Of a stretch of 64,000 bases of DNA, positions 45,331-56,159 are shown piece after piece; position 1 is the stretch's first letter, and each line of letters opens with the position of its first letter. The notes beneath the pieces were generated by a model. It saw nothing but the letters and a program-made list of their open reading frames with translations. It did not search any database and had not been told where the DNA came from. Origin of the DNA: Hydractinia symbiolongicarpus (Eukaryota > Cnidaria > Hydrozoa > Anthoathecata > Hydractiniidae); the NCBI RefSeq assembly GCF_029227915.1, contig NC_079888.1, forward strand, positions 17,152,001-17,216,000, written 5' to 3'. Made by a program: the position numbers and the translations under genes.

Positions 45331-46960
45331 ACTTTGTGTAAAAGGCGGTATTTTATGATGTTAGAATTTACGTGGAATTTTCCAAAGGGTGACGTGATCA
45401 TCTTCGAGTATTACAAAACCGGTACAGTACCGACTAATTGTCTTCTTTTGATATTTCGAGAAGATTTTTAAGAAGATCCCTATTGGTGATATTCAACATT
45501 TATTTCTAAAGGTACGTGAAATCGAAGGGCGTCTAATGAAAAGGGTTTTTATTTCAAGCATTGCGGTACATTCACATGAGACGGAGATTTTGTGAAATTT
45601 CGCTCTAAGAGTTTTGTACCTTTTTAAACACAGTATCTTCTTCCCAGTACTTCTTAGGTTCCGCCTTAATCCACAAAACGTTTTTTGCATTGAGAGCGCT
45701 TACGTATGGGAAAATATAGCGTATAAAAACCTTGCCTGGTTTAGCACGTAGGATCATCTTGATTTCTATATGATTTTTGCCAAACCTTCAACCCTTTCCC
45801 ACATCTCTTATACGCCTATAATATTCTGAAGAAACCTAATTTTAAAACCACCCACCCACGTTATTACACCTTTTTGCTTATTCCAGGTTATGCACAAAAT
45901 ATCTTGGAATATGAACGACGGGTTATAATCTAATGATTCATAGGGCCGGTGTCCGTTGATTTTTCCACGGCTTAGCGACTTTTTCTTTTAAAATGCTCTT
46001 GTAATTTTAAAATAAGTGTACTTGTTTTAAAGGTTCAACATGCGAATACAAAGCAAAATCTGCTTTCTTAACAGGTCGTGTATAAAATTATATATCACTT
46101 AGTGGGTAAATTTGTATCATGAATTGATCACTGGAAGTAATACTCATTGTGAGAATAGGGTCCTTCAATTTCAAAAATGGTTCCTATGTTTACTTGAACG
46201 CTTATTTCAACACCCCACAGTAACGTATTTGTTTCTTCACATTTGATTTTTCTACAAGAGAACTTACCTTTTTGCTATATAAGTTAGTTTTCGTGGTGAA
46301 ACAAGGAAAACTATTCTGGCAACCTTACTTATTTAATCCGGCGTGGTCATTTTTGCGTTGATAGCAGTAGTTTGTCTGCCCGCGCACATGTATGACAAGT
46401 CCACGCGAAAAGTTATGTTTAAAAAATTTTGAATATCCAAGTATTTTTGCAACGTTTTTGCCCTAAGTTTTTGTAAAATCACTTAGCTACATTTCTTTCA
46501 CACTTACTGTTTAAGCGCAAATGCATCGGAGTTTCAGAAAATATTTACAGTTTGTTGATAGACACGTAAACATTTATTATGATTTTATTGTATAAAATTT
46601 GTTTGTTTGTTTACACAACTATGTGCATAGAGTTTTCACCAAGGTATGTCATACAACCCAAACTTGCTTTTCCATTTTCCCATTAAACCTGCAAGGGACA
46701 AGTGTTTGTAGTAAATACATGCTTTTCTTATATTTTATTTGTCAATCCCAGTCTGTCATCCCATTCTGTCAGACATGATCATTTGACTGTCTAATAAAGT
46801 GCATTCTGGTCAGCAGGACAAAGTTTGTAAACATTACTAGTCTGACCCTAACGAGTAACACACGAAAAACATACCAATCTATATTTAGCTAAACCTTCTT
46901 CGGACGCATTTTTATTCGACTAAAACAAAGAATTCAGGTAGCATTAGAAATTACATGCTG
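45331..46960. other. No gene recognised
   Basis: AT-rich sequence with short open frames only. The block around 45,365-45,410 (TGGAATTTTCCAAAGGGTGA) recurs inverted near 46,985-47,025. Confidence 0.5.
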
Positions 46961-47761
46961 AAATACTAATCGCAAGTCTGGAAAATTATCCAGGCAAATT
47001 CACCCTTAGAAAAATTCCACGAAAACTCCACCAGCGCTACTGGCGGCTTTAAACTTTTTCCCGCACATCCAATTGTGATCATTAAGGTATAGCCTAGCCA
47101 GTAGTCCATTAAAAAAAACACGGCTTCGTCTTTCGTATAAATTTCAGTCAACATTGTACATATTCCGGGAATATTTATTTTATTTAATTCTAGCTACTCG
47201 ACTGCTCATTGGCAAAATCTGTAAGATTTTACCCGCGTCGCACACCTGCATCGCATTTTGTGCATCATTAATCACCCTTTGCCATGAAGTAATTAAACGG
47301 AGCAAAACGTCAGGGGTATTATTATCAAGATACATGCATATATACTTAATTCGCTTGCTTCTCGGTTTATACGATGTCCGAAGAAAAGAGGTTACTATAT
47401 TTTTTAACTTGTATATATTATAAATTATTATTAGTTAAAAGGGCTGTCAAGTGCACATTGTTTCCTTTTATAGGGGCCATCAATATTCAATAATCGCCTG
47501 CTAAACATTACAATTTGATCCGTGTATTTATGCACTTATTGTCTCCTAACTTTTATTCTTGTTTAATTTTTTTTTCAATTCTAAAAATTATTATCGTGTC
47601 GGTATTCCCTTATTATGCTCATTAGACTCGTTACATTAAGTATTCCACAGTTGGACAATATAAAGCATTGATCGTAAAAGTAAAATTGACAATTTGTGCG
47701 CGTTTTAAATAGTGAAATTATAAATAAATTTAAAATGTAATTAGCTAGTAGTAATAATAGT
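46961..47761. other. Repeat fragments, no gene recognised
   Basis: It begins with the inverted match to 45,365-45,410. The end (about 47,700-47,760) is shared with 54,350-54,410, directly left of a Helitron-like run in the first case and right of one in the second. Confidence 0.5.
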
Positions 47762-47932
47762 AGTCGTTGCCCATGGAAAAATCCACGGGTTCGCCCGTCC
47801 TTTATACTTACCCGTCGCAATAAAGTGGATAAAAATATATCGCATTTAATATTCGTGTTTCCGTAACATCATTTTCTAACTCAGCGGGGGGTCCGCGCAG
47901 AGACAGACAGACGACAGCTATTATTATAGAGA
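47762..47932 (-). mobile_element. Helitron-like unit a, 171 bp
   Basis: On the minus strand it starts TCTCTATAATAATAG, a typical Helitron 5' end, and ends with an imperfect CCCRTGGA hairpin (47,770-47,789) about seven bases before the terminus. The terminal CTAG has decayed to CTAC. Confidence 0.72.
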
Positions 47933-48104
47933 AGTCCTTAGCCCGTGGAAAAATCCACGGGTTCGCCCGTCCTTTAAGTTTGCCCGTGGCAACAAAGTGG
48001 ATAAAAATATATCGCATTTGAAATTCGTGTCTCCGTAGCACGATTTTCTAACTCAGCGGGGGGTCCGCGCAGAGACAGACAAAATACGGCTATTATTAAA
48101 GAGA
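47933..48104 (-). mobile_element. Helitron-like unit b, 172 bp
   Basis: The 5' end is TCTCTTTAATAATAG. The subterminal hairpin at 47,942-47,961 has a perfect 8-bp stem (CCCGTGGA) and a 4-base loop. It abuts units a and c with no spacer. Confidence 0.75.
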
Positions 48105-48230
48105 CTAGTCGTTAACCTGTGGATAAATCCACGGGTTCGCTCGTCCTTTATTAGCCGCATTTCGTGTGTCTCGCTGCTGCGGTTACCATTTTGCGTGACA
48201 GACAGACGCATACGGGTATTATAATATATA
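48105..48230 (-). mobile_element. Helitron-like unit c, 126 bp
   Basis: The 3' end is CTAG (48,105-48,108) with a hairpin at 48,116-48,135. The 5' end is a diverged TATATATTATAATA. The interior is shorter than in units a and b. Confidence 0.68.
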
Positions 48231-49065
48231 CTAGCCGGGAAACCCGGCGTCGAAACGCCGGGTTTAGCCACAAGTAAAGGTGTGATCCGGCATTGAACAC
48301 TCTGTGGAGCGCTTAATAAGAGCCGTAAACTGTCCCACACGATCAGGTGAAGCGCTTTAGTACAGGTATACAGTATGTCGTTAATCTTTTGAAGCGCATA
48401 CACCATTATAGTGTGCGACTGTAACATATTTTTCAAAAAATAACTTTCCCGCAACGATAACTGATATAAAAACAGAGTTTACAAAGTGTTGTTACTCCAT
48501 CATAGCAAAAACAATCGTCAATTTTATTTCATTTTGCAGAATAACTTTTTGCGCAAGTTAAAAAATTAATCGTGACACTGGGCTGAGCGCTTAGTACAGT
48601 TAAACCGTGTTGCACAGCGTATAGGAATAATACCCTTTTGAAAAAAACTTTCTCGCAGACACAGGGCTGAGCGGTTAGTCCAGGCGTGATTCCCAAGAAA
48701 GTTTAAAAATTAATTGTCACAGTGGTGGGCTGACCTTAGTATATACAGGTAAACGGTGTTGCACATGCCCATAGGCGTAACAGCCTTTTACAAAAAACAG
48801 TCTGTTTTTAACACTGGGCTAACCGCTTAGTACAGTTAAACACAGTTGAACAGGCGCATAAGGCGTATTACCCTTTTCCAAAAATGTTCATTGCAACTTC
48901 GGTTTAAATAAAAACACAGGGAACAGCCTGTCGTTACTCGTCCAGCCAAAACAATTGCTCAGCCATTTCATTTGCAGAAAAATTATAAAATATGTAGCTA
49001 TACCTAGCTAGCTAACTGCATTTAGCATAAAAATTATGTATTGCTTATGAATATTGTTGTGGAGA
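48231..49065 (-). mobile_element. Helitron-like unit d, CGCCGGG-hairpin family
   Basis: The 3' terminus is CTAG at 48,231-48,234, preceded on the minus strand by a perfect 10-bp hairpin (48,241-48,264, loop of 4). The interior has several diverged copies of a roughly 120-bp motif around GCTGAGCGCTTAGTACAG. It matches 52,298-53,370 nearly base for base. The 5' end at 49,065 is a guess; relative to unit f the element is shortened. No helicase gene is present, so it is non-autonomous. Confidence 0.7.
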
Positions 49066-49620
49066 TTCAAAAGAATCTTTTATGTTCTCACAACGCATTT
49101 ACACTTTATTATAAAGAGTATCTAAAAAGTTTTTCAATTTTTTATAGTTAGAGGTACTTTTGATAAATCAAAAAAATTGAAAAAAGTCGAATACCAAGTT
49201 AATGTCTGTAGTTCTTGTGACTATGTTCGAATGTAATGCACTTTAAAGAATTTTGTCGAAAAGCCCGTGGATAAATCCACTTCGGTAGAAGAAGATTCGA
49301 AAAAATATGTAATTTAAAATTTGATGATGTCAGCAACGTCGAAACAAGAATATTTTTGAATTATTTCGCCATTGTGTGGACTTTGAAACGCTGATCAGGA
49401 AAATGTATAGTGTCGTGTACTTTTGACGAACGGTGGAAGATACATCCAGGTTTAAAAGTTTTCGATGACGTCATCAACCTGTCAGTTTTATAACGACCGT
49501 CAATATTGGTTGACCTCAAAGTTTTATAAATTACGAAACAGCTTTTTTTATAAATAACTTTTTGCACCGTCGCTGAAATGTTCATATTTTTGGGCCCTCT
49601 TGTTTAATTTTATATGACTT
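49066..49620. repeat. Repeat sequence with a CCCGTGGA hairpin fragment
   Basis: At 49,264-49,281 a CCCGTGGATAAATCCAC hairpin like those of units a-c is seen, but without CTAG. The rest (to about 49,610) has no recognised relative in the window. Confidence 0.4.
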
Positions 49621-50095
49621 ATCCTGGTAAAAAAGAAATCCCATAGTTTGATATGCGGCATTATCTGATAAACAATGACATTTTTCTATTAATTTTTTTA
49701 ACTACAATATTTACTTCATACATTGAATGTGTTGTATTTTTCTTATTTATCTATAACTATTTGGAGTAAATTATTGGAAAGTCTATTTTGCAGAAATGTA
49801 TATGTGTAATTTACCGTCCAGATTTTTTTAGTTATACGGATGCTGACACTATTAAATTCACCTCACGTAAACAATTTTTTTTAATCTTTATTAAAGAGGC
49901 ATGGTCATCTGGATTTTTCTGGATATTTATTGATCAAACCTATTTTCTTTTTACCATAAATTCCAGACATATATCCAGAGTATATTTACAACTTCGAGCA
50001 AATAATTTTGACGAAAACATTACACATTTGACAGTAGATAAGAAAAAGCTAAAATTGAAAAAACCTAGTGTTATAAAATAATGCCATAGATCAGT
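49621..50095. other. No gene recognised
   Basis: A 97-codon open frame (49,788-50,081, plus strand) has no motif that I recognise. It lies just upstream of the GIY-YIG fragment and could be transposon debris. Confidence 0.4.
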
Positions 50096-50117
50096 CACGT
50101 GATCAAAGTAACATTTT

Positions 50118-50339
50118 TTGTGCAGTAGCTGGAGCGCTACATATTATGGAGAAACATCACGCCACCTGAGGATAAGAGCCAGCGAACACAATAGTCGTTT
50201 CGCTCTTACGGGTAAATCTGTGTTACGTAGTAATAGTGCTATTAGCGATCACTTATCGTTCGATAACTTCACTATTTTGGCTCATGGGAATAAATCTTTT
50301 GATCTCGAATTAAAAGAGCCTGGTCATTAAGCATGATAT
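50118..50339 (+). pseudogene. GIY-YIG endonuclease fragment, Penelope-like element remnant
   Basis: The frame has ATYYGETSRHLRIRASEH, the start of a GIY-YIG nuclease domain with its following Arg and His/Glu helix, and then LTGK, a SDHL-type segment and FDLELKE. These are the hallmarks of the C-terminal nuclease of Penelope-like retroelements. No reverse transcriptase precedes it, and a stop follows at once. Confidence 0.7.
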
Positions 50340-50758
50340 ACCCATTTTAAATAAAAACATACATTCCATGCCGCTATTGTTATTTGACGAAACATAATTT
50401 TTGCAATTAATTATTTTTACGCTTCATTTAATCTTAGCTATACTATATAATTTCTTTAACTTGTAATCGTTGGTTATTCTTAAAAACAGGTGTTGACACC
50501 CAAAACGCGTCGGAAAAAATACCGGTTTTTTTCTCTAATGTAGTCCTTGCTAAAAACAACAAGTTCAACCGGTATTCCAATCCATTTTCATCTTCTACCA
50601 ACTTTTTCGCCAGATCCAGCCTGCATTTTTGAAATGAGATTTTAATCCACCCAAAATTCTAAAATAGAAGGTTTCAAAATAAAAGAAAATTAGTAACTGA
50701 AAATGTGAAAATAACACTTATACAAGTACACTTCTTATTAAAACAATGTACCGCGAAA
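50340..50758. other. No gene recognised
   Basis: AT-rich sequence with no coding signal or recognised repeat. Confidence 0.5.
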
Positions 50759-51054
50759 AAGATACTATATACTATAGTGTTTCGGCTGTAGTGTATTTTT
50801 GAAAATATAACTCTACTGTAACTTTAGCCAAAATAAAAACACAATTTACAACCATTTGTTACCCCGTCATAGGAAAAACAATTGGTCAATTTTATTTTAT
50901 TTTGCGAAATAAGTTTCAGTAAAGGTTAAAAAATTAATTGTGACACTGGACTGAGCACTTAGTACAGGTAAATCGTGCGACACATGCGTTTAGGCTTAAG
51001 ACCCTATTCAAAAAAACTATTGAAGCTTTGGTTTACAAAACACAGGATACACTC
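50759..51054 (-). mobile_element. Old fragment of the CGCCGGG-hairpin Helitron-like family
   Basis: It follows the interior of unit f (the GTTACCCCGTCATAG block, then the CTGAGCACTTAGTACAGG block) with more substitutions. No termini are seen. Confidence 0.6.
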
Positions 51055-52297
51055 TGTTGAAACGCCGGGTTAAGCCACAAGTAGCTGTGTTACCCAGCGT
51101 TAAACACCAGATTGAGTGATTAATAAGAACCGTCAACTGTGCCACACATTCAGGTAAAGCGCTTTAGTACAGCCATATAGTGTGTAGAAAATCAAGTGAA
51201 GTGCACACAACTTTATGGTGTTTCCGGTGTAATATACTATTCAAAAAATAACTTTCGACAACTTAGGTAAAATAAAAACCCAGATTACAATTCAATGTTA
51301 CCCCATCATAGCGAAAGCAGCTGGCCAACCTTCTTTATTTTTCAGGGAATGTTCCCGAGAAAAGTTCAAAAAAATGTTAAGCTGAGCGCTTAGTATAGGT
51401 AAACAGTGTGTACTTTTTTTCTGTAAAAAACGTTATCACAACTTCGGTTTAACAGAAACACAGGAAACAGCCCGTTGTTACCACCGGACTAAGCGCTTAG
51501 TACAGCTAGACTGTGTCGCACATGAGTATAGGCATAACACCATTTTTAAAAAAACTTTATCGCAACTTCAGTTTAAAAAAAATCAGGAAACCGCCTGTCG
51601 TTATCAAGTTCAGTTAAAAAAATATATACTCAGCAATTTTATTTTTCAGCATAAGCTTTCATAGCAGTAATAAAATTGGTAGCTGCCTATAACTGCATTT
51701 AGCTACTTTCACTTTTTAGCCAGAGGTAGAGCTAAAAGGAGCTAGATAGGTAGACCCAACTTCAACATAAAAATAAAGAACAATATACCAAACTGAATAA
51801 AAACTTTAAAAGTAATAAATAAAGATAGCTATAGCTAGCTGCCTCAAAATGTACGTTTTGTAGCTAGCCAAAAACTTAAAATTGGTTTGTTTAAGATTTA
51901 TACGTAGCTAGAAAACGTGATGAAATATTCACCTTAACATGTGAAAACAAACTAAATAATCCTATAGGATAAAAAGTACTCAGAAGAAATAAGGAGGATT
52001 GAAAGGAAACCTACAAACTTCACACCATCACTTCCAAACCAAAATGGCCTTCGTAGGGGTAGCATGTTTCCTCCCGTCGGCATGTTGAGGCCGCGAAGCA
52101 CTTGGATTGGTCATTAGTGAAAATGGAGCCTCGTGATTGGTTTATTACAATGAGCGGCAAAGCAAGGCCGGTAAAAAAACGGGGTCTGCCGGGAATTCAA
52201 AATAAAGCTGCAGGGCCGCAGGGATTTTCGGCGGGTCTCGCTACTTGCTCCGCCATGTTGCGCAGAGACAGACAGACGACGGCTATTATTATAGAGA
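51055..52297 (-). mobile_element. Helitron-like unit e, about 1.24 kb
   Basis: The 5' end on the minus strand is TCTCTATAATAATAGCCGTC at 52,297. The 3' hairpin is half lost (GAAACGCCGGGTT at 51,059). It has the same internal motif series as unit f, more diverged. It directly abuts unit f. Confidence 0.68.
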
Positions 52298-53965
52298 CTA
52301 GCCGGGAAACCCGGCGTCGAAACGCCGGGTTAAGCCACAAGTAAAGGTGTGATCCGGCATTGAACACTCTGTGGAGCGCTTAATAAGAGCCGTAAACTGT
52401 CCCACACGATCAGGTGGAGCGCTTTAGTACAGGTATATAGTATGTCGTTAATCATTTGAAGCGCATACACCATTATAGTGTGCGACTGTAACATATTTTT
52501 CAAAAAATAACTGCAACGATAACTGATATAAAAACAGAGTTTACAAAGTGTTGTTACTCCATCATAGCAAAAACAATCGTCAATTTTATTTCATTTTGCG
52601 GAATAACTTTTTGCGCAAGTTAAAAAATTAATCGTGACACTGAGCTGAACGCTTAGTACAGTTAAACCGTGTTGCACAGGCGTAAATCAAGTTAAGCGCA
52701 TACACCCTTATAGTGTGCGACTGTAACTTATTTTTTTTAAAATACTTTCCCGCGACAATAGCTGATATGAAAACAGAGTTTACAAACCGTTGTTACCCTG
52801 TCATAGCAAAAAAAATCGGTCAATATTATTTTATTTTGTGGAAAAGTCTTTTTAAAAGTTGAAAAATTAATCGTGACACTGGGCTGAGCGCTTAGTACAG
52901 TTAAACCGTGTTGTACAGCGTATAGGAATAATACCCTTTTGAAAAAAACTTTCTCGCAGACACCGGGCTGAGCGGTTAGTCCAGGCGTGATTCCCAATAA
53001 AGTTTAAAAATTAATTGTCACAGTGGTGGGCTGACCTTAGTATATACAGGTAAACGGTGTTGCACATGCCCATAGGCGTAACAGCCTTTTACAAAAAACA
53101 GTCTGTTTTTAACACTGAGCTAACCGCTTAGTACAGTTAAACACAGTTGAACAGGCGCATAAGGCGTATTACCCTTTTCCAAAAATGTTCATTGCAACTT
53201 CGGTTTAAATAAAAACACAGGGAACAGCCTGTCGTTACTCGTCCAGCCAAAACAATCGCTCAGCCAATTCATTTGCAGAAAAAGTTTGCAGAAAAATAAT
53301 AAAATATGTAGCTATACCTAGCTAGCTAACTGCATTTAGCATAAAAATTATATATTGCTTAAGAATATTGTTGTAGCCAAACTGCATTTTTATACTTTCA
53401 CTTTATAAGGAGCTAGCTAAATAGCCACAGCCTCAACATAAAAATAAATGTTGGCTAGGATAAAAAGCTCTTATACCAAACAGAATAGCAATAAGTGAGG
53501 CTCTAGCTAGCTAGTAGCTATAGCTAGCTAATCTTCGTTCCTGCCAAACATCCTAAAACTGGTGCGTTTAAGATCTGTACGTGGCTAAAAAACGTGACAA
53601 TATATTTATCCTAACATTGAAAACAAACAGAAAACAAATATTACAAATATATAAGGCTTTTAGAAAATAAAAAAGTCAAACAGGCCTACAAACCTCACAC
53701 ACTGACCACAAACACGACCATTATCAAAATGGCCTTCGTTCCGCGAAGATCTTGGATTCTTTCTGGTCGCGAAAATCTTGGGTTTTTTTTAAAGAATCAG
53801 GCGTTGTGAATGGTATTCCACGCGCGAGCGGTCAAAACAAAGTCGCTAAAAATATATCGCATTTGGTATCGGCGCGTAATTTACAAAATTTCGTGTTTCC
53901 GTTACGGGACGCGGCTTTCGCGGACACACAGACAGACAGACGGAATACGGCTATTATTAATGAGA
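52298..53965 (-). mobile_element. Helitron-like unit f, 1.67 kb, most complete copy
   Basis: The 3' CTAG is at 52,298-52,301, with a perfect 10-bp hairpin at 52,308-52,331. The 5' end is TCTCATTAATAATAGCC at 53,965. Interior GCTGAGCGCTTAGTACAG-type motifs repeat. The left 1.07 kb is nearly identical to unit d. No RepHel gene or long open frame is present, so mobility would depend on proteins supplied elsewhere. Confidence 0.78.
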
Positions 53966-54137
53966 TAGTCGTTGCCCGTGGAAAAATCCACGGGTGCGCT
54001 CGTCCTTTATATTTAACCGTCGCAACAAAGCGGATAAAAATATATCGCATTTGATATTTGTGTTTCCGTAACATCATTTTCTAACTCAGCGGGGGGTCCA
54101 CGCAGAGACAGACAAAATACGGCTATTATAAGAGAGA
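53966..54137 (-). mobile_element. Helitron-like unit g, 172 bp
   Basis: The 5' end is TCTCTCTTATAATAG. The hairpin at 53,975-53,994 has a perfect CCCGTGGA stem. It has the same length and plan as unit b, and abuts unit f. Confidence 0.75.
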
Positions 54138-54480
54138 TAACATAGCTTATGTTGTAGAATTTTTATGGTTCTTGAAAAAGCCATGTGTCATAATTATGGA
54201 ATAATTGTACTTCTCGATAAAGAAGACGTATGACTTTGGAAGATGCTTAACAGGCCTTTGTTACACCACTGCGATTGAAAATTTGAAAGGTTCGTAAAAA
54301 ACAAATTTTTCTCAGGGCGCTGTTTAATGTTCAGACTGCGCCTTTTGAAGATAGTTGAATTATAAATAAATATATAATCGAATTAGTTAGTAGTAATAAT
54401 AGTAATAACATGGTTTATGTCGTGCGATGTAGATTTTTGATGGTCCTTGAAAAAGTCCTTGGTAATAATTACGACCTCGG
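54138..54480. repeat. Repeat fragments right of unit g
   Basis: The words around 54,141-54,195 (a TTCTTGAAAAAGCCATG-type block) recur about 268 bp on, at 54,409-54,465. The stretch 54,209-54,350 matches 57,371-57,510 with about 85% identity by eye. Confidence 0.6.
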
Positions 54481-55559
54481 ACTTCTTCCTGGTTCATCAA
54501 AAGTCCATATTGCTCTTCAATATGTGATTGTCGTTTTTTTTACCCTTGATTAAAAAAGTTTAAGAAGATATCAAAACACCTGCGTATTTCTTGCTTTTAG
54601 TTACAAAATATTTATTGCAGGAAAACTTTAAATTATAGAGATTCTTTTTTTTTTCATATCTTCAGCTATAGTAAGATGCGCACGAAATGGAAAAGGGTTT
54701 ATGCCTAATTTCTTCGAAAATAAAAAGTTCTGGATTCCAAATTTTTGCATCTATGTTTTTTGTGTCTAACTGTGGTTAAACACAATTTATTGAAAATCTG
54801 ATTTCACCATCCGTCCACTGGATTTTCTCTGAACAAATTCCAATGCATGGTGCAACTATTAGAAACTGAAAGCATCTTCATAGCATTTTAATATAAGGTT
54901 AACGTCATAATTGACTTTTTTTACCTTCTCCTTACAAATTTTTAGATTAGGGAATAGATAAGAACACTAAATGCATACATCTCTTACATTAATTATTTAA
55001 GATATTAAAAACATATCAATGTTATCATGACTCATCCATGTGTTTATTTTTAATTGGGAATGATCAGTCCAATCGAAATCATCACGGAGAAATGTGAATT
55101 TTATTCACTTATTTGTATTTTAAAAGTAAGCATTTTATAAGAACTCTACTAAAATTAGCAAAAATTAAAAAGACGTATACACAGAATTGGCTACAAGTAG
55201 CAAACTTATTTTGAAATTCCGTTTTAAAAAAAGCATTATAACACATACATTATTTCCACATTATGCATCTTCTTTGTATACCCTAAGATAGACGTTTAGA
55301 CTATCCCTTTACTTGACTTTCCCAAAGGTAAAAGTTTGACATTCGATCCAATTATTGGATGTTTATTATTATTATTTTTGGAAAGGTTTTCAACTTTCCG
55401 TTAATAAATCTTTGACCAACTTTTCTACCAAATTTAGTGCACTAGTTAGCATTTGAAGTGCTAGGTCAGAAGTTAAGCTACTTTAAAAAAAAATGACACA
55501 AAAGTATGAACTGTGCTACTTTTTACTTCGATTGTATATCACATTTCAGCGTGAATTTA
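54481..55559. other. No gene recognised
   Basis: AT-rich sequence (often above 70% A+T) with no coding signal. Confidence 0.5.
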
Positions 55560-56132
55560 TACAGTCAACTCTTTAATTAACGGGCACTCCAAAACAGGAC
55601 ACTTCTAATTAAGGGAAAAGTTAACGCACTAACAAATATAAAAGAGTTTAGTCAAGCAGAATACACTCATGTCAGTGAATGGCTTCTTACTTCCTGCAAT
55701 AAACTTCTCTTCTTGGAATACTCTCTAATTAGCAGACAGGGAATTAAATACAAATTACAATTTATCTCTTTCACAAGAAGTTTTAAAAAACATATTGCCA
55801 GCTAAACATAGTCCAGAACAACAACAAATATTTACAATATTTCATGTACAGCGTACTTATCAATTGGCACTCTCACCCACAGTGCGAGTTGCAATGGAAA
55901 TAGCAAGAAAAGAATTTATAAAACAGGACAAAAATAAAACTCCGCAGGTAAGATTAGTGAGGTAGTAGGAGAAATATATACAAAGAAAAATCACCATTGC
56001 GAAAGACTAGTAGGCATAGATACTTAGAAGTAAAAAGAAAAATATATCATATAAAACGTCTACGTATCTAATATTTAATAGCTACCATTATACACATGTT
56101 ATGTTCAAAAACTGTAAATTGAGTTGACAAGC
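55560..56132. mobile_element. Possible small DNA transposon with GTCAACTC ends
   Basis: The left end TACAGTCAACTCTTTAATTA is of the kind found in Tc1/mariner-pogo type elements. GAGTTGAC at 56,121-56,128 could be the decayed other end. Evidence is limited to these words. Confidence 0.3.
55733..55947 (+). CDS. Possible coding exon, unknown protein
   Basis: Between an acceptor-like CTCTCTAATTAG and a good donor (CAG followed by GTAAGA), one frame is open for about 70 codons and reads like protein (SPEQQQIF, then VRVAMEIARKEFIKQDK). There is no start codon at the beginning, so it would be an internal exon. No partner exon was found, and it lies inside the possible transposon. Confidence 0.3.
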
Positions 56133-56159
56133 AACATCAAATTTTGAGGCAATAATATA

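Noticed and set aside
47581-48454. Minus-strand open frames of 77-133 codons
   Set aside because: They lie across the Helitron-like units and follow their repeated sequence; composition is not protein-like.
52102-54077. Open frames of 80-100 codons on both strands
   Set aside because: They overlap the termini of units e, f and g, and are explained by the element sequence.
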